Of a DNA stretch of 64,000 nt, positions 47,001 through 54,871 are shown piece by piece. The position numbers and the translations under genes are program-made. Position 1 is the stretch's first letter, and each line of letters opens with the position of its first letter. The notes below the pieces were generated by a model that was not told where the DNA came from, made no database searches, and saw nothing but the letters and a program-made list of their open reading frames with translations. Origin of the DNA: Streptomyces sp. 6-11-2 (GTDB lineage: Bacteria; Actinomycetota; Actinomycetes; Streptomycetales; Streptomycetaceae); contig NZ_BJOR01000001.1 of NCBI RefSeq assembly GCF_006540305.1, positions 4,526,001 to 4,590,000 of the forward strand, read 5' to 3'.

Positions 47001-47813
47001 TCCACGAAGTCCGCCGCCGAGCCCCTCGACGTGCCCGCCCTGCGCGGCGAGATCGCCTTCGAGGACGTGCACTTCCGGTACGGCGCCGCCGACGCGGGCG
47101 AGGCGGCACTCACCGGCGTCGACCTGCGCGTCCCGGCCGGACAGACCGTCGCCTTCGTCGGCGAGACCGGCGCGGGCAAGTCGACCCTGGTGAAGCTGGT
47201 GGCCCGGTTCTACGACCCGACCGGTGGCCGGGTGACCGTCGACGGCACGGACGTCAGGGCGCTGGACCTCACCGCGTACCGGCACCGGCTCGGGGTCGTG
47301 CCGCAGGAGGCGTACCTCTTCCCGGGCACCGTCCGCGACGCCATCGCCTACGGCCGCCCCGACGCCACCGACGCCGAGGTGGAGGCCGCCGCGCGGGCGG
47401 TCGGCGCGCACGAGATGATCGCCACCCTTGAGGGCGGCTATCTGCACGAGGTCGCCGAGCGCGGACGCAATCTGTCGGCCGGTCAGCGTCAGCTGATCGC
47501 GCTGGCCCGCGCCGAACTCGTCGACCCCGACGTGCTGTTGCTCGACGAGGCGACCGCCGCGCTCGACCTGGCCACCGAGGCACAGGTCAACCAGGCCACC
47601 GACCGGCTCGCGGGCCGCCGTACGACACTGGTGGTCGCCCACCGGCTGACGACGGCCGCCCGCGCCGACCGGGTGGTGGTGATGGACCACGGCCGGGTCG
47701 CCGAGGACGGCACGCACGAGGAACTGCTGGCCCGCGACGGGCGGTACGCCGAGCTGTGGCGGACGTTCGTCGGCGCGGCCGAACCGGAGGAGCCGGTCAG
47801 CGCGTCCCGCTGA
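44085..47813 (+). CDS. Fused (tandem) ABC exporter with one degenerate ATP site
   Basis: 1242-aa protein holding two complete half-transporters (TMD-NBD-TMD-NBD). NBD1: Walker A GSSGSGKS (~369), Q-loop position VPEDS, signature LSGGQ, Walker B LLVLDDATSAVD. NBD2: Walker A GETGAGKS (~1026), VPQE, signature LSAGQ, Walker B LLLDEATAALD. NBD1 therefore lacks the catalytic Glu (Asp) and has Glu for the Q-loop Gln, like heterodimeric exporters with one active site. The substrate is unknown; multidrug or lipid export is typical. GTG start with GGGAGG at good spacing; not clearly in an operon. Confidence 0.94.
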   Translation: MAAQPGWARRLAGYAWRYPKDVVLALGASLAGMAVTALVPLITKVIIDDVIGDHSRRMTPWAGALIVAALIVYVLTYIRRYYGGRLALDVQHDLRTEMYETITRLDGRRQDELSTGQVVGRATSDLQLIQGLLFMLPMTIGNVLLFLISLVIMAWLSLPLTLVALAVAPALGWIARRSRTKLHPATWYAQAQAAAVAGVVDGAVSGVRVVKGFGQEEQETAKLREVGRRLFAGRLRTIRLNARFTPALQAVPALGQVAMLALGGWLAVRGHITLGTFVAFSAYLAQLVGPVRMLAMVLTVGQQARAGTERVLELIDTEPTLTGGTKELPADAPATVEFDDVSFGYADGHPVLQGLSFGIRPGETLAVVGSSGSGKSTVSLLLPRFYDVTHGAVLVGGHDVRELTLDSLRAAIGLVPEDSFLFSDTVRANIAYGRPDATREQIEAAARAAQADRFISELPEGYDTKVGEHGLTLSGGQRQRVALARAILTDPRLLVLDDATSAVDARVEHEIHEALAQVMEGRTTLLIAHRRSTLNLADRIAVLDQGRLADIGTHDELQERSPLYRRLLTDPDELGGVSPGHAQPAAPPEDVSVREELDAEFDAERGITPTLWAGDREPRDAAMAGMPATPELLAQVAALPPASDIPDIDERRAVSPEDSYGLRRLLRGFGLPLLVSLGLVAVDAGMGLLLPVMIRHGIDQGVTRMALGAVWAASLLALLAVLVQWAAQIGETRMTGRTGERVLYSLRLKIFSQLQRLGLDYYERELTGRIMTRMTTDVDALSTFLQTGLVTAFVSVVTFFGIMVALLVIDVQLALVVFATLPPLVVGTFFFRRASVKAYELARERVSVVNADLQESVAGLRIVQAFRRELDGGRRFAGRSDSYRQARIRGQWLISVYFPFVQLLSSVAAASVLIAGAGRVEAATLTTGALVAYLLYIDLFFAPVQQLSQVFDGYQQATVSLGRIRELLREPTSTKSAAEPLDVPALRGEIAFEDVHFRYGAADAGEAALTGVDLRVPAGQTVAFVGETGAGKSTLVKLVARFYDPTGGRVTVDGTDVRALDLTAYRHRLGVVPQEAYLFPGTVRDAIAYGRPDATDAEVEAAARAVGAHEMIATLEGGYLHEVAERGRNLSAGQRQLIALARAELVDPDVLLLDEATAALDLATEAQVNQATDRLAGRRTTLVVAHRLTTAARADRVVVMDHGRVAEDGTHEELLARDGRYAELWRTFVGAAEPEEPVSASR

Positions 47814-47850
47814 GTCCGCGGGCGCAACCATCCGGCCCACGGGCCGCGTC

Positions 47851-47872
47851 CGTACATCCGTACACTTGTACG
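47851..47872. promoter_or_regulatory. CGTACA repeat/palindrome upstream of the small secreted protein gene
   Basis: CGTACA (47851-47856), CGTACA (47859-47864) and the inverted copy TGTACG (47867-47872). The last two form a palindrome with a CT centre, 20 bp before the GTG start. Candidate operator. Confidence 0.5.
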
Positions 47873-47891
47873 CTCGCGTCAGGGGGGGACT

Positions 47892-48278
47892 GTGGACAGT
47901 GGTGTGACACGCCGGCGGCCGCTGGCGCTCGTGGCCGTGCTGACCGGGGCGGTGCTGCTGGCGTTCGCCGCGCCCGGCACCGCCCAGGCGGCCACCTCCT
48001 GCGCCGGCCGCGAGGTCAGAACGCTCTCCTTCGCCACCGGCACCGTCCACGTCCACAAGCGCGACGGCTACGTCTGCGCCCTCACCGTCGCCAGGAACCC
48101 CGGCCCCAAACGGCCGATGTCGGTGACGGTGCAGGCCCGCGGCAACCGTCCGGTCACCGACAAGGGCCGCTACTCCCGGCACGCCGGCCCGGTCACCGTG
48201 CACGCGGGCCACCGGTGCGTGCGGGTCGCCGGATCGGTGGGGTCGAAGTCGGTGCACACGGACTGGATCCTGTGCTGA
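47892..48278 (+). CDS. Small secreted protein, unknown function
   Basis: 128-aa precursor with a clear signal peptide (PLALVAVLTGAVLLAFAAPGTAQA) and a ~95-residue beta-rich basic mature domain containing four cysteines (TSCAG, YVCAL, HRCVR, terminal WILC), enough for two disulfides. I recognise no family. GTG start directly after a G-run ribosome-binding site. Probably its own transcription unit. Confidence 0.75.
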   Translation: MDSGVTRRRPLALVAVLTGAVLLAFAAPGTAQAATSCAGREVRTLSFATGTVHVHKRDGYVCALTVARNPGPKRPMSVTVQARGNRPVTDKGRYSRHAGPVTVHAGHRCVRVAGSVGSKSVHTDWILC

Positions 48279-48376
48279 ACTCCTGAAACGCGTTCAGGTA
48301 TTTTCCCTGCTGCCCTGGTGTGCACCCGAGTTGCTCCGATAGCTTCCGGCGAACATCTGTCTCATAGGGAGGGTGC

Positions 48377-49828
48377 ATGCGCAAGGCGCTCAGATGGCTG
48401 CTCGCGCTCACAGTGTCCATCGGCACGCTGAGCACGGCGGGGGTGGCTACCGCGGCCCAGCCGGAGGCCACGAACGGCCCCGCAAGCAGCACGGAAGCCG
48501 ACATACTGAACCAGCTCCTGGCCATTCCGGGCATGAGCCTGATCCAGGAGAAGCCCTACGCCGGCTACCGCTACTTCGTCCTCAACTACACCCAGCCGGT
48601 CGACCACCGCAATCCGTCGAAGGGCACCTTCCAGCAGCGGATCACCGTGCTGCACAAGGGAGCCGACCGCCCGACCGTCTTCTACACCGGCGGCTACAAC
48701 GTCTCCACGACCCCCAGCCGCCGCGAGCCCACCCAGATCGTGGACGGCAACCAGGTCTCCATGGAGTACCGGTTCTTCACCCCGTCCCGGCCCGCCCCGG
48801 CCGACTGGTCCAAGCTCGACATCTGGCAGGCCGCCAGCGACCAGCACCGCATCTACCAGGCGCTGAAGCCGGTCTACTCCCACAACTGGATCGCCACCGG
48901 CGGCTCCAAGGGCGGTATGACGGCCACCTACTACAAGCGCTTCTACCCCGGTGACATGGACGGCGTGGTCGCCTACGTCGCGCCCAACGACGTGGTCGAC
49001 AAGGAAGATTCCGCCTACGACCGCTTCTTCGCCACCGTCGGCACCAAGGAGTGCCGCGACCGGCTGAACGGCGTGCAGCGGGAGGCGCTGGTGCGCCGGG
49101 CCTCGCTGGAGAACAAGTACGCCGAGTTCGCCGCCGACAACGGTTACACCTTCACCACCATCGGCAACCTGGACAAGGCGTACGAGGCCGTCGTCCTCGA
49201 CTACGTGTGGGGCTTTTGGCAGTACAGCCTGCTGAAGGACTGCGGCACCATCCCGGGTGACGCCAAGAACGCCACCGACCAGCAGATCTGGGACTCCGTC
49301 AACGCCATCTCCGGCTTCGACGCCTACACCGACCAGGGTCTCGAGACCTACACGCCGTACTACTACCAGGCCGGCACGCAGCTCGGCGCGCCGACCATCC
49401 AGTTCCCGCACATCGAGAAGAAGCTGATCCGCTACGGCTACCAGCCGCCGCGCAACTTCGTGCCGCGGTCCATCCCGATGAAGTTCCAGCCGTCGGCGAT
49501 GCGTGACGTGGACACCTGGGTGCGCCAGCACGCGAACCACATGCTCTTCGTGTACGGGGAGAACGACCCGTGGGGCTCGGAGCGGTTCCGCCTCGGCAAC
49601 GGGGCACGGGACTCGTACGTGTTCACGGCGCCCGGCATGAACCACGGGGCGAACGTCGCCGGTCTCGTGCCGGACGAGAAGGCGCTCTCCACGGCGAAGA
49701 TCCTCGAGTGGGCCGGAGTCGCCACCCCGGCGGTCCAGGTGAACCCGTCGGTGGCCAAGCCGCTGGCCGGCTTCGACGCGAAGCTGGACGTGCGGGACGT
49801 GGAGCGCGAGCCCGCGCTCAGGCCGTGA
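48377..49828 (+). CDS. Secreted tripeptidyl aminopeptidase, PS-10 type (peptidase family S37)
   Basis: Extracellular alpha/beta-hydrolase peptidase of 483 aa resembling the S. mobaraensis prolyl tri/tetrapeptidyl aminopeptidase, which trims N-terminal peptides from secreted proteins. The signal peptide is WLLALTVSIGTLSTAGVATA; the nucleophile is Ser177 in GGSKGG; the late Asp and His lie in the YGENDPWGS and PGMNHGAN segments. ATG with AGGGAGG upstream. Monocistronic, ending in a strong terminator. Confidence 0.9.
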   Translation: MRKALRWLLALTVSIGTLSTAGVATAAQPEATNGPASSTEADILNQLLAIPGMSLIQEKPYAGYRYFVLNYTQPVDHRNPSKGTFQQRITVLHKGADRPTVFYTGGYNVSTTPSRREPTQIVDGNQVSMEYRFFTPSRPAPADWSKLDIWQAASDQHRIYQALKPVYSHNWIATGGSKGGMTATYYKRFYPGDMDGVVAYVAPNDVVDKEDSAYDRFFATVGTKECRDRLNGVQREALVRRASLENKYAEFAADNGYTFTTIGNLDKAYEAVVLDYVWGFWQYSLLKDCGTIPGDAKNATDQQIWDSVNAISGFDAYTDQGLETYTPYYYQAGTQLGAPTIQFPHIEKKLIRYGYQPPRNFVPRSIPMKFQPSAMRDVDTWVRQHANHMLFVYGENDPWGSERFRLGNGARDSYVFTAPGMNHGANVAGLVPDEKALSTAKILEWAGVATPAVQVNPSVAKPLAGFDAKLDVRDVEREPALRP

Positions 49829-49883
49829 CGCGCCGGTCGGCACCCGCTGACACGCACGCGCTGACCGACCGACGCTGATCCAT

Positions 49884-49928
49884 CGGTGGGCTGCGCCCGG
49901 AGTCACAGTTTCCGGGCGCAGCCCACCG
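49884..49928. terminator. Bidirectional terminator overlapping the end of the lipoprotein gene
   Basis: Perfect 18-bp stem (49884-49901 with 49911-49928), nine-base loop. The right arm lies inside the last codons of the convergent lipoprotein gene. Confidence 0.9.
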
Positions 49929-50526
49929 GTTCGTCGCCGCCGATCCGGACGTACAGGGCGGTCGACGCCGGGCACTGGGCGCGGTCGCGCACCGCCCGTG
50001 TCACCCGGTACTCCGGCTTCCTCCCGCCCGTGCCGTCGCACGCGGTCTCCCGGACCTGGCCGCGGCCGGAGCCGTAGAGGCAGTCGCCGACGACGGTGCG
50101 CGGGCCGCCGCCGCCGCCGGGGTCGCCGGGGTGCGGCGGCTGGAGATTGCGCATGCAGGCATAGCCCCGCGGGATCGCGCCGCCCTCCTGGCCGGGGGCG
50201 GCCGGCTGGGCGCCGATGTGCAGGACGAAGTCGGTGTCCGGCGGGCAGAGCGGGCCGTCGCCGGGCGGGCCGTCGTGGCGGGCGATCACCCGGGCCGCCG
50301 CCCGCTCCCCGGAGCACGGCACCTCGGTGAAGCTCGTCGTGCCGAAGGAACTGCACTCGCCCGGGCCGAGGAACACCGCGCCGTGACCGGAGGGCCGCGC
50401 GGAGGCCGGGACACCGCCCCGCTCCTGGCCGCCGGTGGACCCGGACGGCCGTCCGCAGCCCGTCAGCAGAGCCACGAGCAGCGCCGGCAGGGCGCACGCC
50501 ACCCCCACGGACCATTTCCCGCGCAT
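49903..50526 (-). CDS. Putative lipoprotein, unknown function
   Basis: 207-aa protein with a signal peptide ending in the lipobox LLTGC, then a Gly/Ser linker. The exported domain is rich in Cys/Gly/Pro (GECSSFGTTSFTEVPCSGERAAARVIARHD and a similar second half GDCLYGSGRGQVRETACDGTGGRKPEYRVTRAV). The two halves look like an internal duplication of a septum-formation/DUF-like extracellular fold. The ATG at 50526 has GGGGG at six-base spacing. Its 3' end doubles as half of a terminator stem. Confidence 0.72.
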   Translation of the reverse strand: MRGKWSVGVACALPALLVALLTGCGRPSGSTGGQERGGVPASARPSGHGAVFLGPGECSSFGTTSFTEVPCSGERAAARVIARHDGPPGDGPLCPPDTDFVLHIGAQPAAPGQEGGAIPRGYACMRNLQPPHPGDPGGGGGPRTVVGDCLYGSGRGQVRETACDGTGGRKPEYRVTRAVRDRAQCPASTALYVRIGGDEPVGCARKL

Positions 50527-50667
50527 CGCCATCCCCCGGTCCACCCCCCGACCCAGCGTGGCCCGCCACAGCGGGGCCACGCCAGGCGTGCGGGGTGCTT
50601 CGGGCCGGTTGGCGGTGGCGCGCCGGGGGCGCGGCGTAAGCGCCGTACGCCCGACGCGCGAGGGCGG

Positions 50668-52497
50668 CTAGTACGACAGGCCGTACCCGATGGGGTACAG
50701 GACCCGCGCCGGGTCGTCCGCCCGCTGGACCGGCACCGGGAGCCTGCCGCGCGGCCGCACCTGCCCCGCGATCACCCTTGCGGCGGCGCGCAGTTCCACG
50801 TCGGTCCAGGAGTAGGCCGCCAAATGGGCTGGAACCGTGGGGAGCTGGGCGATGTCGTAGGGGTTGCGGATCGCGACCGCGATCACCGGGCGGCCGGTGG
50901 CGACGAGCCGTTCCACCAGCGCCTTCTGGGAGCTGCCCGCCGTGACGTTGTACGTCCCGACCACCACCGCGTCCGCGTCCTGCGCCGCGGCCACCGCCTT
51001 GTCGGCGGTCGCCGCCGACGGGGCGGTGCCCGTCGACAACGCCGTTGCCTGGAAACCGAGTTCGCTGAGGGCGGCGGCGAGCACTCCGGTGGGCGGGCCC
51101 GTGGTGCCCGACGGGGAGGCGGGGTCGGCGCCGACGACGAGCAGCTTCTTGTGGGTGCGGCGGGACAGCGGCAGCAGGCGGCCCTCGTTGGCCAGCAGGG
51201 TCGTGGTCCGCTCGGCGACGCGGTCGGCCGCCGCCAGGTGGGTGCCGATGCCCACGACACGGTCGACGTTCGCCTGGCTGACGTAGGGGTCGTCGAGCAG
51301 TCCCAGCTTCGCCTTCAGCCGCAGGACGCGCAGGATCGATTCGTCGAGCCGGGCCTCGGTCAGCTCGCCGGCGCGCACCGCGTTCAGCACCGCGTTCCAG
51401 GCCACGTCCAGCGAGGGCGGGTTGAGCAACTGGTCCACGCCCGCCTTCAGCGCCAGCACCGGCACCCGGTCGTCGCCGTACTTGGTGCGCACGCCGTCCA
51501 TGCCGAGCGAGTCGGTCACCACGACGCCGTCGTAGCCGAGTTCGCCGCGCAGGATGCCGGTGAGGACCGGGTGGGAGAGGGTGGCCGGGTCGCCGGAGTC
51601 GTCCAGCGCCGGGAACTGGATGTGGGCGGTCATGATCGAGTCGATGCCGGCCTTGATCGCGGCCCGGAACGGCACCGCGTCCAGCTTCTCCCACAGTTCG
51701 CGGCTGTGCGTGATGACCGGGAAGCCGTAGTGGCTGTCGGTGGCGGTGTCCCCGTGCCCGGGGAAGTGCTTGGCGGTCGCCGCCACCTTGGAGCTCTGGT
51801 AGCCCTTCACCTCCGCGGCCACCAGCCCCGCCACCGCGTCCGGGTCGGCGCCGAAGGACCGTACGCCGATGACCGGGTTGGCCGGGTTGACGTTCACGTC
51901 GGCGTCGGGGGAGTAGTCCTGGTTGATGCCGAGGGCGCGCAGCTCCGCGCCCGAGATGCGGCCCAGGGTGTGGGCGTCGGCGGGCGAGCCGCCCGCGCCG
52001 ATCGCCATGGCGCCCGGGAAGAGGGTCGCGGGCTTGCCCACGCGGCAGACGATGCCGTGCTCCTGGTCGGTGGCGACGAGCAGGGGCAGGCCGCGCGGCT
52101 GCCCGAGGGCCGCCTGCTGGATCCCGTTGGACAGGTCGGCGATCTGGTGCGGGTTCTGGGTGTTGTTGGCCCAGGCGAAGTAGATGATGCCGCCGACGCG
52201 GTACTTGGCGATCAGCTCGGCGGCCGTGCGGACGCCGATCTCCTTGAGGTTGGCGTCGATGTCGGCCTGCGTCGGGGCGGTGGCCGAGTGGCCGTAGACC
52301 CGCATCACGAAGAGCTGGCCGACCTTCTCCTCGAGCGTCATCCGGGAGATGAGGGCACGCAGCTTCTTGTCGTTGGAGGAAGCGGCGTGGGCGGTGCCGG
52401 TGCCCAGGACCGCCAGGGCGGCGGTGAGGCCGGCGGTGGCGGCGAGGAGGGTACGTCTGGAGGGAAGTGCGGTGGTTCCCGTGCTGGTGTCGTGCAC
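50668..52497 (-). CDS. Secreted GH3 beta-N-acetylhexosaminidase (NagZ-like)
   Basis: 609-aa exported glycosidase. The signal has a twin-arginine motif SRRTLLAAT. GH3 N-domain: DQEHGIVCRVG, K243-HFPGHGDTATDSHYG (the KHFPGHG hexosaminidase signature with the acid/base His) and nucleophile D329 in VVVTDSLGMDGV. A C-terminal GH3 domain is also present. Likely cleaves GlcNAc from chitin oligomers or muropeptides outside the cell, complementing the GH20 enzyme. GTG start with AAGGGG upstream; an inverted repeat lies in its promoter region. Confidence 0.92.
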   Translation of the reverse strand: MHDTSTGTTALPSRRTLLAATAGLTAALAVLGTGTAHAASSNDKKLRALISRMTLEEKVGQLFVMRVYGHSATAPTQADIDANLKEIGVRTAAELIAKYRVGGIIYFAWANNTQNPHQIADLSNGIQQAALGQPRGLPLLVATDQEHGIVCRVGKPATLFPGAMAIGAGGSPADAHTLGRISGAELRALGINQDYSPDADVNVNPANPVIGVRSFGADPDAVAGLVAAEVKGYQSSKVAATAKHFPGHGDTATDSHYGFPVITHSRELWEKLDAVPFRAAIKAGIDSIMTAHIQFPALDDSGDPATLSHPVLTGILRGELGYDGVVVTDSLGMDGVRTKYGDDRVPVLALKAGVDQLLNPPSLDVAWNAVLNAVRAGELTEARLDESILRVLRLKAKLGLLDDPYVSQANVDRVVGIGTHLAAADRVAERTTTLLANEGRLLPLSRRTHKKLLVVGADPASPSGTTGPPTGVLAAALSELGFQATALSTGTAPSAATADKAVAAAQDADAVVVGTYNVTAGSSQKALVERLVATGRPVIAVAIRNPYDIAQLPTVPAHLAAYSWTDVELRAAARVIAGQVRPRGRLPVPVQRADDPARVLYPIGYGLSY

Positions 52498-52539
52498 GTG
52501 CGCCCCTTCCGGAGGAGATCCGCTGGAGTACCACTGAAG

Positions 52540-52576
52540 GAAACTTCCGAGGAGTCACCAATATCCGGGAAGTTTC
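52540..52576. promoter_or_regulatory. Inverted repeat upstream of the GH3 gene
   Basis: GAAACTTCC (52540-52548) and GGAAGTTTC (52568-52576), perfect 9-bp arms 19 bp apart, 43 bp upstream of the GTG. Resembles operators of ROK-type sugar regulators; the regulator itself is unknown. Confidence 0.55.
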
Positions 52577-52827
52577 TGCCAGTCAAGGGAGTGCACAGGA
52601 ACCGGTGAGGGCCGCCGCCGGCGCTGCCGGAGGGGGGCGCGCCGACGGCGGCGGGCTGCCGGCCGCGGTGCGGAGGAGAGGGTGGTCGGCGATCGCAGCC
52701 GTCGGCGAGGCCGACACCGCACCGCGCGGACTCCTCCGGCAGCCCACCGGTTGGACGGGCGGGAGCGGGGCCGGGTTCCCGGCCGGGCCCGGATTCGCGC
52801 AGGTCGGTGCGGATGTGGCGGCGGGGC
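52577..52827. other. Intergenic region before the LysR gene end
   Basis: About 250 bp between the GH3 promoter and the LysR stop codon, GC-rich and without a convincing gene, RNA or repeat. Confidence 0.4.
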
Positions 52828-53745
52828 TCAGCGGGGCGTGTGGGCGGACACCTCGGGCCAGTGCTCCCGCAGGGTGCGCACCGTCTCCGCGATGGCCGGC
52901 CGGCGTGCGGCGCCCGTGCGCCACAGCGCGTACAACCGCCGTACGGGCATGGGGTCCAGCGGCACCTCCACGACCCCCTCGGGCAGCGGGCCCCGGCCCA
53001 GGCGCGGGATCAGCGCGACGCCCAGGCCCGCGGCGACCAGGGCGACCAGGGTCGGGTTCTCGTCGGCCTGGTGGACCACGTCCGGCTCGTGCCCCGCGGC
53101 GCGCAGGGTACGCAGCAGCCAGTCGCTGCACACCCGGCCCGGCGGCTGGCAGATCCACCGCTCGCCGCCCAGCTCCTCGCGCCGTACCCCCGTCCGCCCC
53201 GCGAACGGATGCCCGGCCGGCACCAGCAGGTCGCACAAGTCGTCACCGATGACCGCCTGTTCCACTCCGGACGGTGCGGGCAGCGGGGCGATGTCCCAGT
53301 CGTGCGCGACGGCCAGGTCGACGGCGCCCTTGGCGACCAGGTCCACCGACAGATGAGGGTCGACCTCGCTGAGCCGGGCGTCCAGGGCCGGGTGCCGGCC
53401 GGCCAGGTCCGCGAGGACGCGGGGCATGAGCCCGCGTGCCGCCGAGGCGAACGCCGCCACCAGCAGCCGCCCGGCGGGCACCCCTCGCCGCTCCTCCAGC
53501 TCGGTCTCGGCCCGCTCCACGATCGCCAGCAACTCTCCAGTCCTGGTGACCAGTTGGTGTGCCTCGTCGGTGAGCCGCACCCCGCGCCCCTCGCGTTCGA
53601 GGAGTACGGTCCTGGTCTCCCGCTCCAGCTTGGCGATCTGCTGCGACACCGCCGACGAGGTGTACCCGAGCGCGGCGGCGGCCGCCCCGACGGTGCCGTG
53701 CACGGAGACGGCGTGCAGGGCACGCAGGCGCTGGAGATCGAGCAC
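52828..53745 (-). CDS. LysR-family transcriptional regulator
   Basis: 305-aa LTTR. HTH at residues ~1-60 (LDLQRLRALHAVSVHGTVGAAAAALGYTSSAVSQQIAKLERETRTVLLEREGRG), then a PBP2 effector domain. The GTG at 53745 has GGAGGAACC directly upstream and lies at the conserved LTTR N-terminus; the longer frame to 53928 crosses the divergent promoter. It is divergent from the EamA exporter gene, its probable target. The effector is unknown. Confidence 0.92.
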   Translation of the reverse strand: MLDLQRLRALHAVSVHGTVGAAAAALGYTSSAVSQQIAKLERETRTVLLEREGRGVRLTDEAHQLVTRTGELLAIVERAETELEERRGVPAGRLLVAAFASAARGLMPRVLADLAGRHPALDARLSEVDPHLSVDLVAKGAVDLAVAHDWDIAPLPAPSGVEQAVIGDDLCDLLVPAGHPFAGRTGVRREELGGERWICQPPGRVCSDWLLRTLRAAGHEPDVVHQADENPTLVALVAAGLGVALIPRLGRGPLPEGVVEVPLDPMPVRRLYALWRTGAARRPAIAETVRTLREHWPEVSAHTPR

Positions 53746-53773
53746 GGTTCCTCCGACGGGCCGAATGGTTAGC

Positions 53774-53815
53774 GGTGCTTCACCCAATGGTGCAGCAATC
53801 ATCGCTGGTGCTTCA
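53774..53815. promoter_or_regulatory. Direct repeats in the LysR/EamA divergent promoter
   Basis: GGTGCTTCA at 53774-53782 and again at 53807-53815, 33 bp apart (about three turns), with a related ATGGTGCAGCA between them. Candidate LysR binding sites. Confidence 0.6.
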
Positions 53816-53841
53816 TGGTCCGCGGAAGTGATCCTCGGTAC

Positions 53842-54804
53842 ATGCGACCTTCCCATGTCCTGCTCGCCGTCCTCGTCGCCGCCGTCTGGGGGGTGAACTT
53901 CACCGTCATCGAGGTCGGCCTCGGCCACTTCCCGCCCCTGCTCTTCTCGGCCCTGCGCTTCCTGGCGGCCGCGCTCCCCGCCGTCTTCCTGGTGGGCCGG
54001 CCGAAGGTGGCGTGGAAATGGATCGTGGCGGTGGGACTGGTGCTCGGCGTCGCCAAGTTCGGGCTGCTGTTCGTCGGGATGGACGCCGGGATGCCCGCCG
54101 GGCTCTCCTCCCTGGTGCTCCAGATCCAGGCGGTGTTCACGGCCCTGTTCGCCTTCCTGGTGCTGGGCGAACGGCCCTCGGGCGTAAGGGTGCTGGGCAT
54201 GGGCGTGGCGCTCGGCGGCATCGGCGTCGCGGCCGTGGACGAGGGCACCGCGGGCCCCCTCGGCGCCTTCGTGCTCGTCGTCGCCGCGGCCGTCTGCTGG
54301 GGCGTCTCCAACGTCCTGACCCGCAAGGCCGCCTCACTGGACGCGCTGAACTTCATGGTCTGGGTGAGCACGGTCCCGGTCCTGCCACTGCTCGGCCTGT
54401 CGATGCTGCTGGAAGGTCCCTCCCGGGACCTGGCCGCGCTGCGCGCCCTGGACTGGCAGGGCGTGGGCACGGTCCTCTACGTCGCCTGGATCACCACGGT
54501 CTTCGGCTTCGGCGCCTGGGGCTGGCTGCTGCGCCGCCACCCGGCCTCCACGGTCGCGCCGTTCTCGCTGCTGGTCCCGGTCTTCGGCATGTCCTCGGCG
54601 GCGCTCTTCCTCGGTGAATCGGTGAGCCCCCTGCGCTGGTGCGCGGCGGCGCTGCTGGTCGGCGGGGTGGCGCTGACGTCGCTCGCACCGAGCCGCCGTC
54701 GCGAGCAGCCGTCGGCCCCGGCCACGGCCCCGGCACCGGCCCCGGAGGCCATCGTCCACGCCGAAGGCCCCGCGCCGTCGCACCCCGCCGGGCAGTCGCG
54801 GTGA
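53842..54804 (+). CDS. EamA/DMT-family exporter
   Basis: 320-aa membrane protein with ten predicted helices in two EamA repeats (first from RPSHVLLAVLVAAVWGVNFTVIE, second from LGAFVLVVAAAVCWGVSNVLTRK). The C-terminus is a soluble Pro/Ala tail. Members export amino acids or other metabolites. The ATG at 53842 is preferred to 53815 because the first helix follows at once. Paired with the divergent LysR gene, a common arrangement for inducible exporters. Confidence 0.9.
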   Translation: MRPSHVLLAVLVAAVWGVNFTVIEVGLGHFPPLLFSALRFLAAALPAVFLVGRPKVAWKWIVAVGLVLGVAKFGLLFVGMDAGMPAGLSSLVLQIQAVFTALFAFLVLGERPSGVRVLGMGVALGGIGVAAVDEGTAGPLGAFVLVVAAAVCWGVSNVLTRKAASLDALNFMVWVSTVPVLPLLGLSMLLEGPSRDLAALRALDWQGVGTVLYVAWITTVFGFGAWGWLLRRHPASTVAPFSLLVPVFGMSSAALFLGESVSPLRWCAAALLVGGVALTSLAPSRRREQPSAPATAPAPAPEAIVHAEGPAPSHPAGQSR

Positions 54805-54871
54805 GGCGACTTCGCGGGTCAGCCGCGGTGAGGCCGGCGGTGCCACCGGTGGCCGTGCGGCCCGGCCGAGG

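Noticed and set aside
44061..48257. Very long minus-strand open frame (about 1400 codons) opposite the ABC exporter
   Set aside because: High-GC shadow of the exporter gene: composition is Arg/Gly/Gln/Val-rich without any domain, and the plus-strand protein has all expected motifs.
48362..52561. Minus-strand open frame of about 1400 codons
   Set aside because: Shadow of the peptidase and GH3 genes in other frames; no recognisable motif.
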